Source: Bradyrhizobium liaoningense
GTDB lineage: Bacteria > Pseudomonadota > Alphaproteobacteria > Rhizobiales > Xanthobacteraceae
Reading direction: 5' to 3'
DNA length: 64,000 nucleotides
NCBI RefSeq assembly: GCF_018130825.1
Contig: NZ_JAFCJS010000011.1
Coordinates: 62,001 to 126,000, forward strand
Part shown: positions 16,208 to 25,551 of the stretch, in pieces
Layout of the letters: each line of letters opens with the position of its first letter
Position numbering within the stretch: position 1 is the stretch's first letter
Translations under genes and position numbers: made by a program
Notes under the pieces: model-generated
Told to the model about the DNA's origin: nothing
Database searches by the model: none
What the model saw: the letters and a program-made list of their open reading frames with translations, nothing else

Positions 16208-16891
16208 ATGGCCAAGCGCCCGGCAAAGACAAGCGGATCAATCGGGCGCGGCGGCGGCGTGGCACTGGGCGAAGCCGTGTTCCGCTCGCTGTGCGAGGCG
16301 CTGCAGGCCGGCAACTATCGCGCCGGGGACCGTCTCCGCGAGGAGGAGGTCGCGCAGCGGCTCAAGGTCAGCCGCACGCCGGTGCGGGAAGCGCTGGGGC
16401 GCCTTGCGGCACGTGGCTTCGTCGAGCCCGCCGGCGGCCGCGGCCTGATCGTCCGCAACCTCGACATCTCGGAGGTGCTCGAGCTCTACGCCATGCGCGA
16501 GATCATGGAAGGTGCCGCCGCGCGTCTTGCCGCCGGGCATGCCTCGGCCACGGAGATCGACGCACTCAGGGATATCGAGCAGGCCTTTATCGGGGCGTCA
16601 GAGACCGACGCCGCCGAGATGGCTCGGCTCAACCGCGCCTTTCACGAGGCGATCTGCCGCGCGGCGCGCAACCGTTATCTCGACAACGCCTCCCGCGAGT
16701 TGCAGGACTGGATCGCCCTGCTCGGCCCGACCACCTTCACGGTGACAGGCCGCCCCTCGACCAGCCACGGCGAGCATCAGGCGATCATCGACGCAATCGC
16801 CGCGCGCGACGGCGACAAGGCCGAGCAGCTGGCGCGCGCGCATATCCGCGAGGCGCTGCGCTGCCGGCTGAAATTGTTGCAAAAGCAATAG
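16208..16891 (+). CDS. GntR-family (FCD subfamily) transcriptional regulator
   Basis: I prefer the ATG at 16208 (GAGG a few bases upstream), giving 227 residues. The winged helix covers about residues 20-85, with GDRLREEEVAQRLKVSRTPVREALGRL as the canonical GntR recognition region. It is followed by an all-helical FCD effector domain containing the metal- or ligand-binding residues in LNRAFHEAI and HIREAL. FCD regulators commonly sense carboxylic acids, which suits its divergent position to tcuA. It is not homologous in type to the LysR-type TcuR of Salmonella, so I give no gene symbol. The downstream neighbour on the opposite strand ends 17 bp away. Confidence 0.88.
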   Translation: MAKRPAKTSGSIGRGGGVALGEAVFRSLCEALQAGNYRAGDRLREEEVAQRLKVSRTPVREALGRLAARGFVEPAGGRGLIVRNLDISEVLELYAMREIMEGAAARLAAGHASATEIDALRDIEQAFIGASETDAAEMARLNRAFHEAICRAARNRYLDNASRELQDWIALLGPTTFTVTGRPSTSHGEHQAIIDAIAARDGDKAEQLARAHIREALRCRLKLLQKQ

Positions 16892-16908
16892 GCCGATCGC
16901 CGACGCGA

Positions 16909-17988
16909 TCACGCCTCGAACACACGCATCAGCAGCCAGTAGCCGCCCAGAAGACCGATCATTGCGGACATCGTGTAAACCAGCCGCGCCGCCCGCGCCG
17001 GCTCCGCCCGGTCGACCGCAGTCAGCCTGTCCAACAGGCCAAGCGCCGGCACCATCAGCGTGACGATCGCGATCTGCCCGATCTCGACGCCGATGTTGAA
17101 GGCGGCCAGCGCCGGGACGATCGCATCCGGCGGCAAGCCGATCTCGCGAAGCGCGCCGGCGAAGCCAAAGCCGTGGATCAAGCCAAACAGAAAAGCCACG
17201 CGCCAACGCTTGTCGACGTCACGCGAAAAGAAGTTCTCGACCGCCACGAACACGATCGAGGCCGCGATCGCGGGCTCCACGATGCGGCTCGGGATGATCA
17301 GGACATCCAGCGCTGCCAGCGATAACGTCAGGGAGTGAGCAATAGTGAAGGCGGTGACGATCTTGATGACCGGGCAGAGCCGGCGCGCCCACAATACGAC
17401 TGCGATCAAAAATGCGATGTGATCGTAGCCGAGAAGAATGTGTTCGATGCCGGCCAGGAGATAGCGCCGCATAGTCGAGAGCAGCGACGGCGGCAGCGTC
17501 GAGAGCGTAACCGTCGTATTGCCGGCGTCGAGCAAGGCCTGCGTCTCGGACTTGCCCAGCGCGATCAGCACCACCTGGCGCGCGGTCTTGTCCTTCTCGG
17601 TCAGCACCGTGGAGCGATAAACGATGTCGCCGGCCAGGTTCGCGCAGGCGAATTTGTTGCGATAGATGAGGCCGTCACCATCAGGCAGGATCGCGGCATC
17701 ATCCGGCGGGCAGGCCGTGCCGCCGCCTGTCACGGCCAGGTGCCTGTCAAAGTAGGCAAGGATGACGGCCCTCATCGCTTCCACCGCGGCCGGATCGACC
17801 GCATCCTGCCTCACATCATAAGTCTTCGCGCCGATCAGGCGATCGACATCGCTGCCCTTCAGCCCGAGCTCGACGGTCACCATGCGGTCGCCTGTCAGCG
17901 CGACACGAGCCGTCACGAGGTTGATCTGATGCGCCTCAGCCGGAAGGCAGAGCAGGGCCAGGAGCCACGGCAACAGCGGCCACCTCAC
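16909..17988 (-). CDS. HupE/UreJ-family membrane protein
   Basis: A GTG at 17988 starts a 359-residue protein with a signal peptide ending at AEA|HQINL. A periplasmic region of about 150 residues precedes about seven transmembrane helices. The AGIEHILLGYDHIAFL and HGFGFAGAL segments carry the histidine and aspartate residues conserved in HupE/UreJ-type proteins, which are thought to import nickel or cobalt. The large N-terminal extracytoplasmic domain places it in the HupE/UreJ_2 branch, for which transport has not been clearly shown. No hydrogenase or urease gene occurs in the window. It may be co-transcribed with the downstream-facing ybaK gene, 18 bp upstream. Confidence 0.8.
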   Translation of the reverse strand: MRWPLLPWLLALLCLPAEAHQINLVTARVALTGDRMVTVELGLKGSDVDRLIGAKTYDVRQDAVDPAAVEAMRAVILAYFDRHLAVTGGGTACPPDDAAILPDGDGLIYRNKFACANLAGDIVYRSTVLTEKDKTARQVVLIALGKSETQALLDAGNTTVTLSTLPPSLLSTMRRYLLAGIEHILLGYDHIAFLIAVVLWARRLCPVIKIVTAFTIAHSLTLSLAALDVLIIPSRIVEPAIAASIVFVAVENFFSRDVDKRWRVAFLFGLIHGFGFAGALREIGLPPDAIVPALAAFNIGVEIGQIAIVTLMVPALGLLDRLTAVDRAEPARAARLVYTMSAMIGLLGGYWLLMRVFEA

Positions 17989-18006
17989 GATCCCGCTCCA
18001 TCGCCT

Positions 18007-18480
18007 TCACGCCAGCACATCCGCGACGACCGCCTTCAGGACATCCCGCACGTCGGTGGGCTTCAGCCGCACCTGCAACCCACGCTGGCCGCCATTGAGG
18101 TAGACCAGGTCGTGAAAGAGCGCGCTCTGCTCGATCACGGTGCGCACCGGCTTGCGCTGCCCGAACGGGCTGATGCCGCCGACCTTGAAGCCGGTGACAC
18201 GCTCGGCCTCGGGCGGCTTCATCATCTGCGCCGACTTGCCGCTCGCCGCCGCCGCGAGCTTCTTCATCGAGACCTCCTGGTCCGACGGAACGACCACGCA
18301 GACCGGCTTCCCGTCCACCAGCGCCATCAGCGTCTTCAGGACACGTGCCGGATCTTCGCCCAGCGCGGCGGCCGCCTGCAGCCCGATGCTCTCGGCGTCG
18401 GGATCGTAGTCGTAAGCGTGGACGGTGAAGGCAACACCGGCGGCGTCAAGCGCGCGCGTGGCTGGGGTGACTTTGGACAT
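18007..18480 (-). CDS. ybaK: Cys-tRNA(Pro) deacylase, YbaK/EbsC family
   Basis: The ATG at 18480 gives 157 residues beginning MSKVTPATRALDAAGVAFTV, as in YbaK. The conserved lysine region (ARVLKTLMALVDGKPVCVVVP) and the GGISPFGQRKPVRTVIE segment are family hallmarks. YbaK hydrolyses Cys-tRNA(Pro) misformed by prolyl-tRNA synthetase and so acts in translation quality control in the cytosol. The gene stops 18 bp before the HupE-like gene on the same strand. Confidence 0.92.
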   Translation of the reverse strand: MSKVTPATRALDAAGVAFTVHAYDYDPDAESIGLQAAAALGEDPARVLKTLMALVDGKPVCVVVPSDQEVSMKKLAAAASGKSAQMMKPPEAERVTGFKVGGISPFGQRKPVRTVIEQSALFHDLVYLNGGQRGLQVRLKPTDVRDVLKAVVADVLA

Positions 18481-18556
18481 GGGCGATGTGTAGCATCGGT
18501 GCGGCACGGCGCGAAGGGATGGCAGCGCGGGGTTTATGCACGCCATATCCTCAGAT

Positions 18557-18683
18557 GTCGTCCCGGCGAAGGCCGGGACCCATACCGCGTGATCTTTCCA
18601 TTGCGGATGGTCGCAGTCCCGAACGACTACCCTCCGCCAAACTGCTCCCTGGGGTTATGGGTCCCGGCCTTCGCCGGGACGAC
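18557..18683. repeat. dispersed element with 28-bp perfect terminal inverted repeats
   Basis: The 28-bp arms at 18557-18584 and 18656-18683 are perfect reverse complements, built around CGTCCCGGCGAAGGCCGGGA. They enclose 71 bp. Each arm contains its own short hairpin (CCCGGC ... GCCGGG). Such GTCCCGGC-rich palindromes are familiar dispersed non-coding elements of bradyrhizobial genomes. The element lies between convergent-neighbour ends, just past fdsA, and may act in transcript termination. Confidence 0.8.
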
Positions 18684-18732
18684 ACCGAATGTTTGGCGGC
18701 CTTGCGCCACCCAAAGGCGGCGAGCCAGCCCC

Positions 18733-21501
18733 CTACTCCGCCGCGTCCCGCATCTCCGCGCGCTCGGCCCTCGCCGCGCAGAACTTGAACTCCGGGATCT
18801 TGCCGAACGGATCGAGCGCGGGGTTGGTGAGCAGGTTCGCCGCCGCCTCCGCGTAGCAGAACGGCATGAACACCATGTTCTCCGGCACGTCGCGGTCGGA
18901 GCGGACCTTGACCTCGACGGCGCCGCGGCGGGTCTCCAGGCGAATGAAATCGCCCGGCGCGAGCTTCTTCTTGCGCATGTCCTTCGGCGACATGAAGGCG
19001 ACCGCCTCGGGCTCGATCTGGTCGAGCACCTGCGCGCGGCGAGTCATCGAGCCGGTGTGCCAGTGCTCCAGCACGCGGCCGGTCGACAGCACCATCGGAT
19101 ATTCGGCGTCGGGCAGTTCGTCCGGCGGGACGACCTTCGCCGGCACGATCTTGCCGCGTCCGCTCGCGGTCGGGAATCCCGTGGTGAAGATGATCTCGTT
19201 GCCGGGCTTGTTCGGATCGTCGGCTGGATAGGTGACGGCGCCTTCGCGCACCAGCCGCTCCCAGCTGATGTTCTTCAGCGACGGCATCAGTTCCGCCATC
19301 TCTGTATAGACGTCGCCGGGCCCGGCATAATTCCAGGGCAGGCCCATGCGCTTGCCGATCTCCTGGATGATCCAGAGGTCCTGGCGCGCATCGCCCGGCG
19401 GCTTGATCACCTGGCGCGCGAGCTGCACGCGGCGGTCGGTGTTGGTGAAGGAGCCGTCCTTCTCCGCAAACGCGGAGGCCGGCAGGATGACGTCGGCGTG
19501 GAAGGCGGTCTCGGTGACGAAGAGATCCTGCACCACGAGATGATCGAGCATCGCGAGCGCATGGCGCGCATGCTGCAGATCCGGGTCGGACATCGCGGGG
19601 TTCTCGCCCTCGATGTACATGCCCTTGATCTCGCCGGCATGGATCGCGTTCATGATCTCGACCACGGTCAGGCCGCGCACGGGATCGAGGTCCTGCTGCC
19701 ACAACTTCTCGAAAGCCCCGCGCATGTCGTCGCGGCCGACCGGCTGGTAGTCCGGCAGGAACATCGGGATCAGGCCGGCGTCGGAGGCGCCTTGCACGTT
19801 GTTCTGGCCGCGCAGCGGATGCAGGCCGGTGCCGGGACGGCCGACCTGGCCGGTGATCAGCGCCAGCGCAATCAGGCAGCGCGCATTGTCGGTGCCGTGA
19901 ACGTGCTGGCTGATGCCCATGCCCCAGAAGATGATCGAGGATTTTGCCCGCGCATAGGTGCGCGCGACCTCGCGCAGGGTCTGCGCCGGGACGCCGCAGA
20001 TCGGCTCCATCTTCTCCGGCGTGAACTCCTTGATCTTCTCCTTGAGGTCTTCGAATCCCTCGGTGTAGCCGGCGATGTACTGGTCGTCGGTCAGGCCTTC
20101 GGTGATGATCGTGTTGATCATCGCGTTCAGCATCGCGACGTCGGAGCCGGGCTTGAACTGCAGATGCTTGGTCGCATGCCGCGACAGCGACTGCCGGCGC
20201 GGATCCATCACGAACAGTTTTGCGCCGTTCTGTTTGACCGCGTTCTTGATGAAGGTCGCGGCGACCGGATGGTTCACGGTCGGATTCGCGCCGATCACGA
20301 TGATGACTTCGGCATCCATCGCGGCGGAGAACGGCGCCGACACCGCACCGGAGCTCAGGCCCTCGAACAGCGCCGCGACCGACGAGGCGTGGCACAGGCG
20401 CGTGCAATGGTCGACATTGTTCGAGCCGAAACCGGTGCGCACCAGCTTCTGGAACAGATAGGCCTCTTCGTTCGAGCCCTTGGCCGAGCCGAAGCCGGCC
20501 AGTGCCTTCACGCCCTTCTCGTCGCGGATCTTGACGAGACCCTTGGCGGCGATGTCGAGCGCCTCTTCCCAGCTCGCTTCACGGAAATGCGTGAACGGAT
20601 TGGCCGGGTCGACCTGGTCGTTGGCGTCCTTCTTCGCATTCGGCAGCCGCACCAGCGGCTTTGTCAGGCGATGCGGATGGTGGATGTAGTCGAAGCCGAA
20701 GCGGCCCTTGACACAGAGGCGATTGTGGTTGGCGGGACCGTCACGGCCTTCCGCATAGATCACCTTCTCGTCCTTGACCTCGTAGGTCACTTGGCAGCCG
20801 ACGCCGCAGAACGGACAGAGCGAGTCGACCTTCTTGTCCGCGTAAGTCACGCGGGTCTGGTTCTCGTCGAGCATCACGGCCGGCATCAAGGCGCCGGTCG
20901 GACAGGCCTGCACGCATTCGCCGCAGGCGACGCAAGTGGACTCGCCCATGGGATCGTCGAAATCGAACACGATCTTGGCGCCATGGTTGCGGTAGGCCAT
21001 GCCGATGACGTCGTTGACCTGGACCTCGCGGCAGGCGCGCACGCACAGGCCGCACTGGATGCAGGCATCGAGATTGACGCGCATCGCCGGATGGCTGGCA
21101 TCGGTCTCCCAGCGCTCGGCGGCGGGGAAGCGGCTTTCGGTGACGCCCGTGGTCTCGGCCCAGTGCCAGAACTTCGAATCCGGATCGTGCGAGGTCTCGC
21201 GCGCCGGTTGGTCGGCGACGAGCAGCTCCATCACCATCTTCTGCGCGGCGGTCGCGCGGGCGCTCTCGGTCTTCACCTTCATGCCGACCGACGGCGTGCG
21301 CTTGCACGATGCAGCCAGCACGCGCTCGCCCTCGATCTCGACCATGCAGGCGCGGCAATTGCCGTCGGGGCGATAGTCGGGCGCGGGCGAATAGCAGAGA
21401 TGCGGGATGTCGCGGCCTTGCCGTTTTGCGACCTGCCAGATCGTCTCGCCAGGTTTGGCTTCGACCTGTTTGCCGTCGAGCTCGAACGTAATCTTCGTCA
21501 T
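18733..21501 (-). CDS. fdsA: NAD-dependent formate dehydrogenase, catalytic alpha subunit (Mo/W-bisPGD)
   Basis: The 922-residue subunit has the full FdsA layout. A 2Fe-2S ferredoxin domain (Cys36, 49, 52, 66) comes first, then two 4Fe-4S clusters (CIQCGLCVRAC at 147-157 and CVACGECVQAC at 190-200), then the cofactor-domain 4Fe-4S motif CPFCGVGC at 229-236. The catalytic segment DHCTRLCH places the metal-binding cysteine at about Cys370, followed by the conserved His371, so this is a cysteine and not a selenocysteine enzyme. It oxidises formate to CO2 and feeds electrons through the clusters to the FMN/NAD subunit. It overlaps the upstream fdsGB gene by 4 bp (ATGA), showing translational coupling. 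No Tat signal is present, so it is cytoplasmic. Confidence 0.95.
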   Translation of the reverse strand: MTKITFELDGKQVEAKPGETIWQVAKRQGRDIPHLCYSPAPDYRPDGNCRACMVEIEGERVLAASCKRTPSVGMKVKTESARATAAQKMVMELLVADQPARETSHDPDSKFWHWAETTGVTESRFPAAERWETDASHPAMRVNLDACIQCGLCVRACREVQVNDVIGMAYRNHGAKIVFDFDDPMGESTCVACGECVQACPTGALMPAVMLDENQTRVTYADKKVDSLCPFCGVGCQVTYEVKDEKVIYAEGRDGPANHNRLCVKGRFGFDYIHHPHRLTKPLVRLPNAKKDANDQVDPANPFTHFREASWEEALDIAAKGLVKIRDEKGVKALAGFGSAKGSNEEAYLFQKLVRTGFGSNNVDHCTRLCHASSVAALFEGLSSGAVSAPFSAAMDAEVIIVIGANPTVNHPVAATFIKNAVKQNGAKLFVMDPRRQSLSRHATKHLQFKPGSDVAMLNAMINTIITEGLTDDQYIAGYTEGFEDLKEKIKEFTPEKMEPICGVPAQTLREVARTYARAKSSIIFWGMGISQHVHGTDNARCLIALALITGQVGRPGTGLHPLRGQNNVQGASDAGLIPMFLPDYQPVGRDDMRGAFEKLWQQDLDPVRGLTVVEIMNAIHAGEIKGMYIEGENPAMSDPDLQHARHALAMLDHLVVQDLFVTETAFHADVILPASAFAEKDGSFTNTDRRVQLARQVIKPPGDARQDLWIIQEIGKRMGLPWNYAGPGDVYTEMAELMPSLKNISWERLVREGAVTYPADDPNKPGNEIIFTTGFPTASGRGKIVPAKVVPPDELPDAEYPMVLSTGRVLEHWHTGSMTRRAQVLDQIEPEAVAFMSPKDMRKKKLAPGDFIRLETRRGAVEVKVRSDRDVPENMVFMPFCYAEAAANLLTNPALDPFGKIPEFKFCAARAERAEMRDAAE

Positions 21502-23201
21502 TCGGCCGCTTCCTTGAACTCGTCAGGGAAATATTTGATCACGGAGGACAGCGGATTCGATGCCGCCTGTCCGAGCCCGCAGATCGAGGCGTCGCGCATC
21601 GCCTGGCTCAATTCTTCCAGCAAGGCACGGTTCCAGACCGGCTTCTGCATCAGCAGCGCCGCCTTCTGGGTTCCGACGCGGCACGGCGTGCACTGGCCGC
21701 AGCTCTCATCCTCGAAGAACTTCATCAGGTTCAGCGCAGCCGCGCGCACGCTGTCCTTCTGCGACAGGATGACGACCGCGGCCGAGCCGATGAAGCAGCC
21801 GTATTTCTCCAGCGTGCCGAAATCGAGCGGGATGTCATCCATCGATGCCGGCAGGATGCCGCCAGACGCGCCGCCCGGCAGGTAAGCATAGAACGTGTGG
21901 CCGTCGGCCATGCCGCCGCAATATTCGTCGATCAGCTCGCGGATCGTGATGCCCGCGGGCGCGAGCTTCATGCCGGGATTCTTGACGCGGCCCGAGACAG
22001 AGAAGCTGCGCAGGCCGTGACGCTCATGGCGGCCATGGCTCTTCCACCAGTCGGCGCCCTTCTCGACGATGTCGCGCACCCACCACAGCGTTTCCACGTT
22101 GTTGATGAGCGTCGGCAGGCCGAACAGGCCGACCTGGAACGGATAAGGCGGCTTGTGCCGGGGCAGGCCGCGCTTGCCCTCGATGCTCTCGAGCAGTGAG
22201 GACTCTTCGCCGCAGATGTAAGCACCGGCGCCACGCCGCATATGCAGCGTCGGACCGCCGGCGGGCAATTTTGCGATCTCGCGCTCGAGGATCTCGCGGG
22301 AGGCCGGATATTCGTCACGCAGATAGATGTAGACGTCGGAGGCCTGCACCACATGCGCGCCGATCAGCATGCCCTCGATGAAGCGGTGCGGATCGGTTTC
22401 CAGATAGTAGCGGTCCTTGAACGTGCCGGGCTCGCCCTCGTCGCCGTTGATGGCCATCAGCCGCGGACCGGGCTCGCCCAGCACCGCGCGCCATTTGCGT
22501 CCCGTCGGGAAGCCGGCGCCGCCGAGGCCGCGCAGCGAGGCATCGTCGAGCGACTTCAGGAGGTCGTCCTTCGACAGCTCGCCCGAGCGCAGGCGGCCCA
22601 GCAGCTTGTAGCCGCCGCCGGCAACATAGGCGTCGTAGTCGATATATTTGGGGAGATGCGCGTGGGTGTCGCCGGCCTTCGCGGCCGCCATCACATTGGC
22701 GACGGTCGCATGATCGACGAAGTTGTGTCCGACTTCAGCGGCCGGTGCGGTATCGCAGCGACCGACGCAGGGCGCGCGCACGACGCGGATGCCGGGCCCC
22801 GATGCGCTCTGCAAATCCTCGAGCAGCTTCTCGCCGCCGAGCATCGCGCAAGTGAGAGAATCGCAGACGCGGATCGTCAGCGGCGCGATGTCGGGCTCGC
22901 CTTCCTTCACCACGTCGAAATGCGCATAGAACGTCGCGGTCTCGAACACCTCGGCGAAGGAGAGCTTCATCTCGTCGGCGAGCCCGGCAAGGTGCGCGGC
23001 CGAGATCTGGTGATACTTGTCCTGGATCAGGTGCAGATATTCGATCAGAAGATCGCGCCGCCGCGGCCTGTCGCCGAGCAACTGCTCGATCTCGTGGGCG
23101 GCGGTCGGATCGACCTGCCGCCCCTTGGGCGTGGCCTTGGCTCGCTTCCGTCCCTCGCCCGGATGTTCGAACGAACGGACCTGCTGCACGTCGTGGCTCA
23201 T
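21498..23201 (-). CDS. formate dehydrogenase, fused gamma/beta subunits (NuoE-NuoF-like)
   Basis: The 567-residue protein is a fusion. Residues 1 to about 165 are NuoE/FdsG-like, with 2Fe-2S cysteines in CDSLTCAM and CVGRCDTAP. Residues about 170-567 are NuoF/FdsB-like, with the NAD/FMN loops GLGGAGFPTGRKW and NGDEGEPGTFKDR, the GAGAYICGEE segment and the 4Fe-4S motif SCGQCTPCR. It would receive electrons from FdsA and reduce NAD+. In Rhodobacter and Cupriavidus these are two proteins (FdsG and FdsB); here one chain does both jobs. No separate delta subunit (FdsD) gene is present beside it. It starts at the ATG at 23201. Confidence 0.93.
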   Translation of the reverse strand: MSHDVQQVRSFEHPGEGRKRAKATPKGRQVDPTAAHEIEQLLGDRPRRRDLLIEYLHLIQDKYHQISAAHLAGLADEMKLSFAEVFETATFYAHFDVVKEGEPDIAPLTIRVCDSLTCAMLGGEKLLEDLQSASGPGIRVVRAPCVGRCDTAPAAEVGHNFVDHATVANVMAAAKAGDTHAHLPKYIDYDAYVAGGGYKLLGRLRSGELSKDDLLKSLDDASLRGLGGAGFPTGRKWRAVLGEPGPRLMAINGDEGEPGTFKDRYYLETDPHRFIEGMLIGAHVVQASDVYIYLRDEYPASREILEREIAKLPAGGPTLHMRRGAGAYICGEESSLLESIEGKRGLPRHKPPYPFQVGLFGLPTLINNVETLWWVRDIVEKGADWWKSHGRHERHGLRSFSVSGRVKNPGMKLAPAGITIRELIDEYCGGMADGHTFYAYLPGGASGGILPASMDDIPLDFGTLEKYGCFIGSAAVVILSQKDSVRAAALNLMKFFEDESCGQCTPCRVGTQKAALLMQKPVWNRALLEELSQAMRDASICGLGQAASNPLSSVIKYFPDEFKEAAE

Positions 23202-23250
23202 CGATTCGTCTCGATCTCGTCTTTTAGAACGGCTCCAGTTCTAGCTTCTG

Positions 23251-23265
23251 GCATGCCAGATGCCA
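23251..23265 (-). promoter_or_regulatory. possible -24/-12-like element upstream of the formate dehydrogenase genes
   Basis: On the minus strand, TGGCAT-N5-ATGC lies about 50 bp before the fdsGB start. It keeps the GG and GC dinucleotides at sigma-54 spacing but departs from consensus at two positions. I saw no paired enhancer palindromes like those at oxlT, so this is a weak candidate. Confidence 0.25.
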
Positions 23266-23486
23266 AGCGAATTATCATGCTCGCGGAAGCATTTAAGCGC
23301 AGCTCAAGGGCAACCCTGGATCGCTGCCCGGACACGGCCTTGCGTTCGCCCAACGCGCCAACTGATCAAACGAAGCCTGAATTGGTCTGGAGATCAATAA
23401 AGGCTTCCTATGCTGCGATAGCGAAATCGTATCGAGCTCCCGCGCCGAGGTTACAGGTGACCCTCCATGCCCCGATGCTGATAGGG

Positions 23487-23768
23487 TCAGCTCTTGCCCA
23501 TGCACTCCTCGATATAGAACCAGCGATCGTCGCCCGCGAGGCCCTTGGCCTTCACATCCTTGCGGCACTCCTTGAGCTTCGGCTTGTTGGCGCTCCACTT
23601 GGCCTTCATGTCCTTCAGCTTCTGCACGGTCAGCTTGATCTTGCCGGGCTTGGCCTCGGTCGCGGCGGGCGGCGTTGGGGCCGGTGCCGCAGCGGTCTGT
23701 GCGGATGCGGATTGCAGGGCGCCGGCGACGAGCAGCATGGCGGCGGCACAAACGAGTTTACGAACCAT
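23487..23768 (-). CDS. small exported PsiF-like protein
   Basis: The ATG at 23768 has GGGGGA upstream and gives 93 residues with a signal peptide (LVCAAAMLLVAGALQSASAQ). After an alanine/proline linker, the C-terminal 45 residues (KLKECRKDVKAKGLAGDDRWFYIEECMG) resemble a PsiF repeat, with two cysteines probably forming a disulfide. PsiF proteins are phosphate-starvation-linked periplasmic proteins of unknown biochemical role. The gene lies between fdsGB and oxlT on the same strand, 86 bp after oxlT. Confidence 0.75.
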   Translation of the reverse strand: MVRKLVCAAAMLLVAGALQSASAQTAAAPAPTPPAATEAKPGKIKLTVQKLKDMKAKWSANKPKLKECRKDVKAKGLAGDDRWFYIEECMGKS

Positions 23769-23854
23769 CGAATTCCCCCAGGGGTCATTTTGAACAATCG
23801 AGATGGCGGCGGGAGCGCGCGCATGGTGCGCTCCCGCTCGCGATGAATGGGCGA

Positions 23855-25507
23855 TCAGAAAATCTTGACCGCGCTCTCCAGCGTCTTCCAGACCCCCCAA
23901 GCCAAGGGAACGCCGACGAACGCCCAGAACAGCGCCGCCTTGGCGTCGAGCCCGCCAAAGCCGATGCCGTAGGAGCCGTGCGGCCCCGCGGCGGCGGCGC
24001 TGGCGCTCGCCGCCTGCAACTTGGCGACGTCGGCATCCTTCATGTGCCACTTCGCATCGACCGGCTTGACCAGATAGTTGCAGATCAGGCCCGCGATCAG
24101 CATCGCGCACAGGATGTACATCGTCGTGTTGTAGAGCTGGTCGCGCGGCACGCCGGCCGCGAGCTGGAACTCGCGGATGTAGTTCACGACGACCGGGCCG
24201 ATGATGCCGGCCGTCGACCACGCCGTCAGCAGCCGGCCGTGGATGGCCCCGACGAACTGGGTGCCGAACATGTCGGCGAGATAGGCCGGCACGGTGGCGA
24301 ACCCGCCGCCATACATCGACAGGATGATGCCGAAGCCGAGCACGAACAGGAGCTTCGAGCCCATCGCCGCAAAGGTCGGCGCCAGCGCGTAGAGCACGAT
24401 GCCGAGGATGAAGAAGGTGTAGTAGGTGTTCTTGCGCCCGATCTTGTCCGACAGCGACGCCCAGAAGAAACGGCCGCCGATGTTGAACAGCGACAGCAAT
24501 CCGGCGAAGCCGGCGGCGATCGCCGCGATCTGCGCCTTTTGCCCGGCATCAAGCGCGTTGAAACCGACGTCCGGCAGGCCGATCAGCTTGCCACCGAAGA
24601 TCTCCTGGAGCATCGGCGAGGCCATGCCGATCACGCCGATACCCGCCGACACGTTCAGGCAGAGCACCCACCAGATCAGCCAGAACTGCGGGGTCTTGTG
24701 CGCGTCGTTGAGATGGACGTTGTTCTTAGAGATCATCGCGTTGGCCTTGACCGGCGGGGTCCAGCCCTCGGGCTGCCAGCCAGGCGGCGGCAGGCGATAG
24801 CGGAATGCGCCGATCATCATGAACACGAAGTAGATGACGCCCATCGCGACGAAGGTCTCCCAGACGCCGACCGAGGTCGGGGTCTTGAAATAGTTCATCA
24901 GCAGGTTCGCCAGCGGCGCGCCGATCATGGCGCCGCCGCCGAAGCCCATGATGGCCATGCCAGTCGCCATGCCGCGGCGATCCGGGAACCACTTCACCAG
25001 CGTCGACACCGGCGAGATATAGCCAAGGCCGAGGCCGACGCCGCCGATCACGCCCGACCCCAGCCACAACAGCCAGAGCTGATGGGTGTAGACGCCGATC
25101 GCACCGAGGAACAGGCCACCGCACCAGCACAGCGCCGAAACGAAGCCGGCCTTGCGCGGACCCACGCGCTCCAGCCAGCCGCCCCAGACCGCGGCCGCGA
25201 TACCGAGCAGCACGAAGAACAGCGTGTACATCCAGCCCATGCTGGCGACCTTCCAGTCGCAGCTGGTCGTGAACAGCTCCTGCAACAGCGAAATGTCACC
25301 GCAGGTCTTCGGCGCAGTCACGCCGATCGCGCGCGACAGCGGCAGCCAGAACACCGAGAAGCCATAGGCCATGCCGATGCAGAGGTGGATGCACAGCGCC
25401 GCCGGCGGCACCAGCCAGCGATTGAAACCGGCTGTCGCGATCGTGCGTTCACGATCGAGAAAGCCGGAGGCACCAACAGGTGCAAGAACGGTATCGGCAG
25501 TTGACAT
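23855..25507 (-). CDS. oxlT: OxlT-type oxalate/formate antiporter (MFS)
   Basis: GGAGGT lies 7 bp before the ATG at 25507, which decides this start. The 550-residue protein has 12 or more transmembrane helices and MFS signatures (GWLERVGPRKAG; FPDRRGMATGMAIMGFGGG; SDKIGRKN). The overall pattern matches the oxalate/formate antiporter subfamily. It would exchange external oxalate for cytosolic formate or act on a related carboxylate. The C-terminal extension of about 70 residues (KDADVAKLQAASASAAAAG then a final hydrophobic helix) is longer than in OxlT of Oxalobacter. The nearby formate dehydrogenase suits the formate arm, although no oxalyl-CoA decarboxylase is in the window. It is preceded by a strong sigma-54 promoter. 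Confidence 0.82.
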   Translation of the reverse strand: MSTADTVLAPVGASGFLDRERTIATAGFNRWLVPPAALCIHLCIGMAYGFSVFWLPLSRAIGVTAPKTCGDISLLQELFTTSCDWKVASMGWMYTLFFVLLGIAAAVWGGWLERVGPRKAGFVSALCWCGGLFLGAIGVYTHQLWLLWLGSGVIGGVGLGLGYISPVSTLVKWFPDRRGMATGMAIMGFGGGAMIGAPLANLLMNYFKTPTSVGVWETFVAMGVIYFVFMMIGAFRYRLPPPGWQPEGWTPPVKANAMISKNNVHLNDAHKTPQFWLIWWVLCLNVSAGIGVIGMASPMLQEIFGGKLIGLPDVGFNALDAGQKAQIAAIAAGFAGLLSLFNIGGRFFWASLSDKIGRKNTYYTFFILGIVLYALAPTFAAMGSKLLFVLGFGIILSMYGGGFATVPAYLADMFGTQFVGAIHGRLLTAWSTAGIIGPVVVNYIREFQLAAGVPRDQLYNTTMYILCAMLIAGLICNYLVKPVDAKWHMKDADVAKLQAASASAAAAGPHGSYGIGFGGLDAKAALFWAFVGVPLAWGVWKTLESAVKIF

Positions 25508-25551
25508 AAGCATTACCTCCAAAGCGTGGCCTTACTGGCGCATTGGTTTGA

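Noticed and set aside
17335..21885. 1516-codon open frame on the plus strand opposite fdsA, ybaK and the HupE-like gene
   Set aside because: It is antisense to several well-identified genes, has low-complexity Arg/His/Asp/Leu composition and no family motifs; it is a product of high GC with third-position bias.
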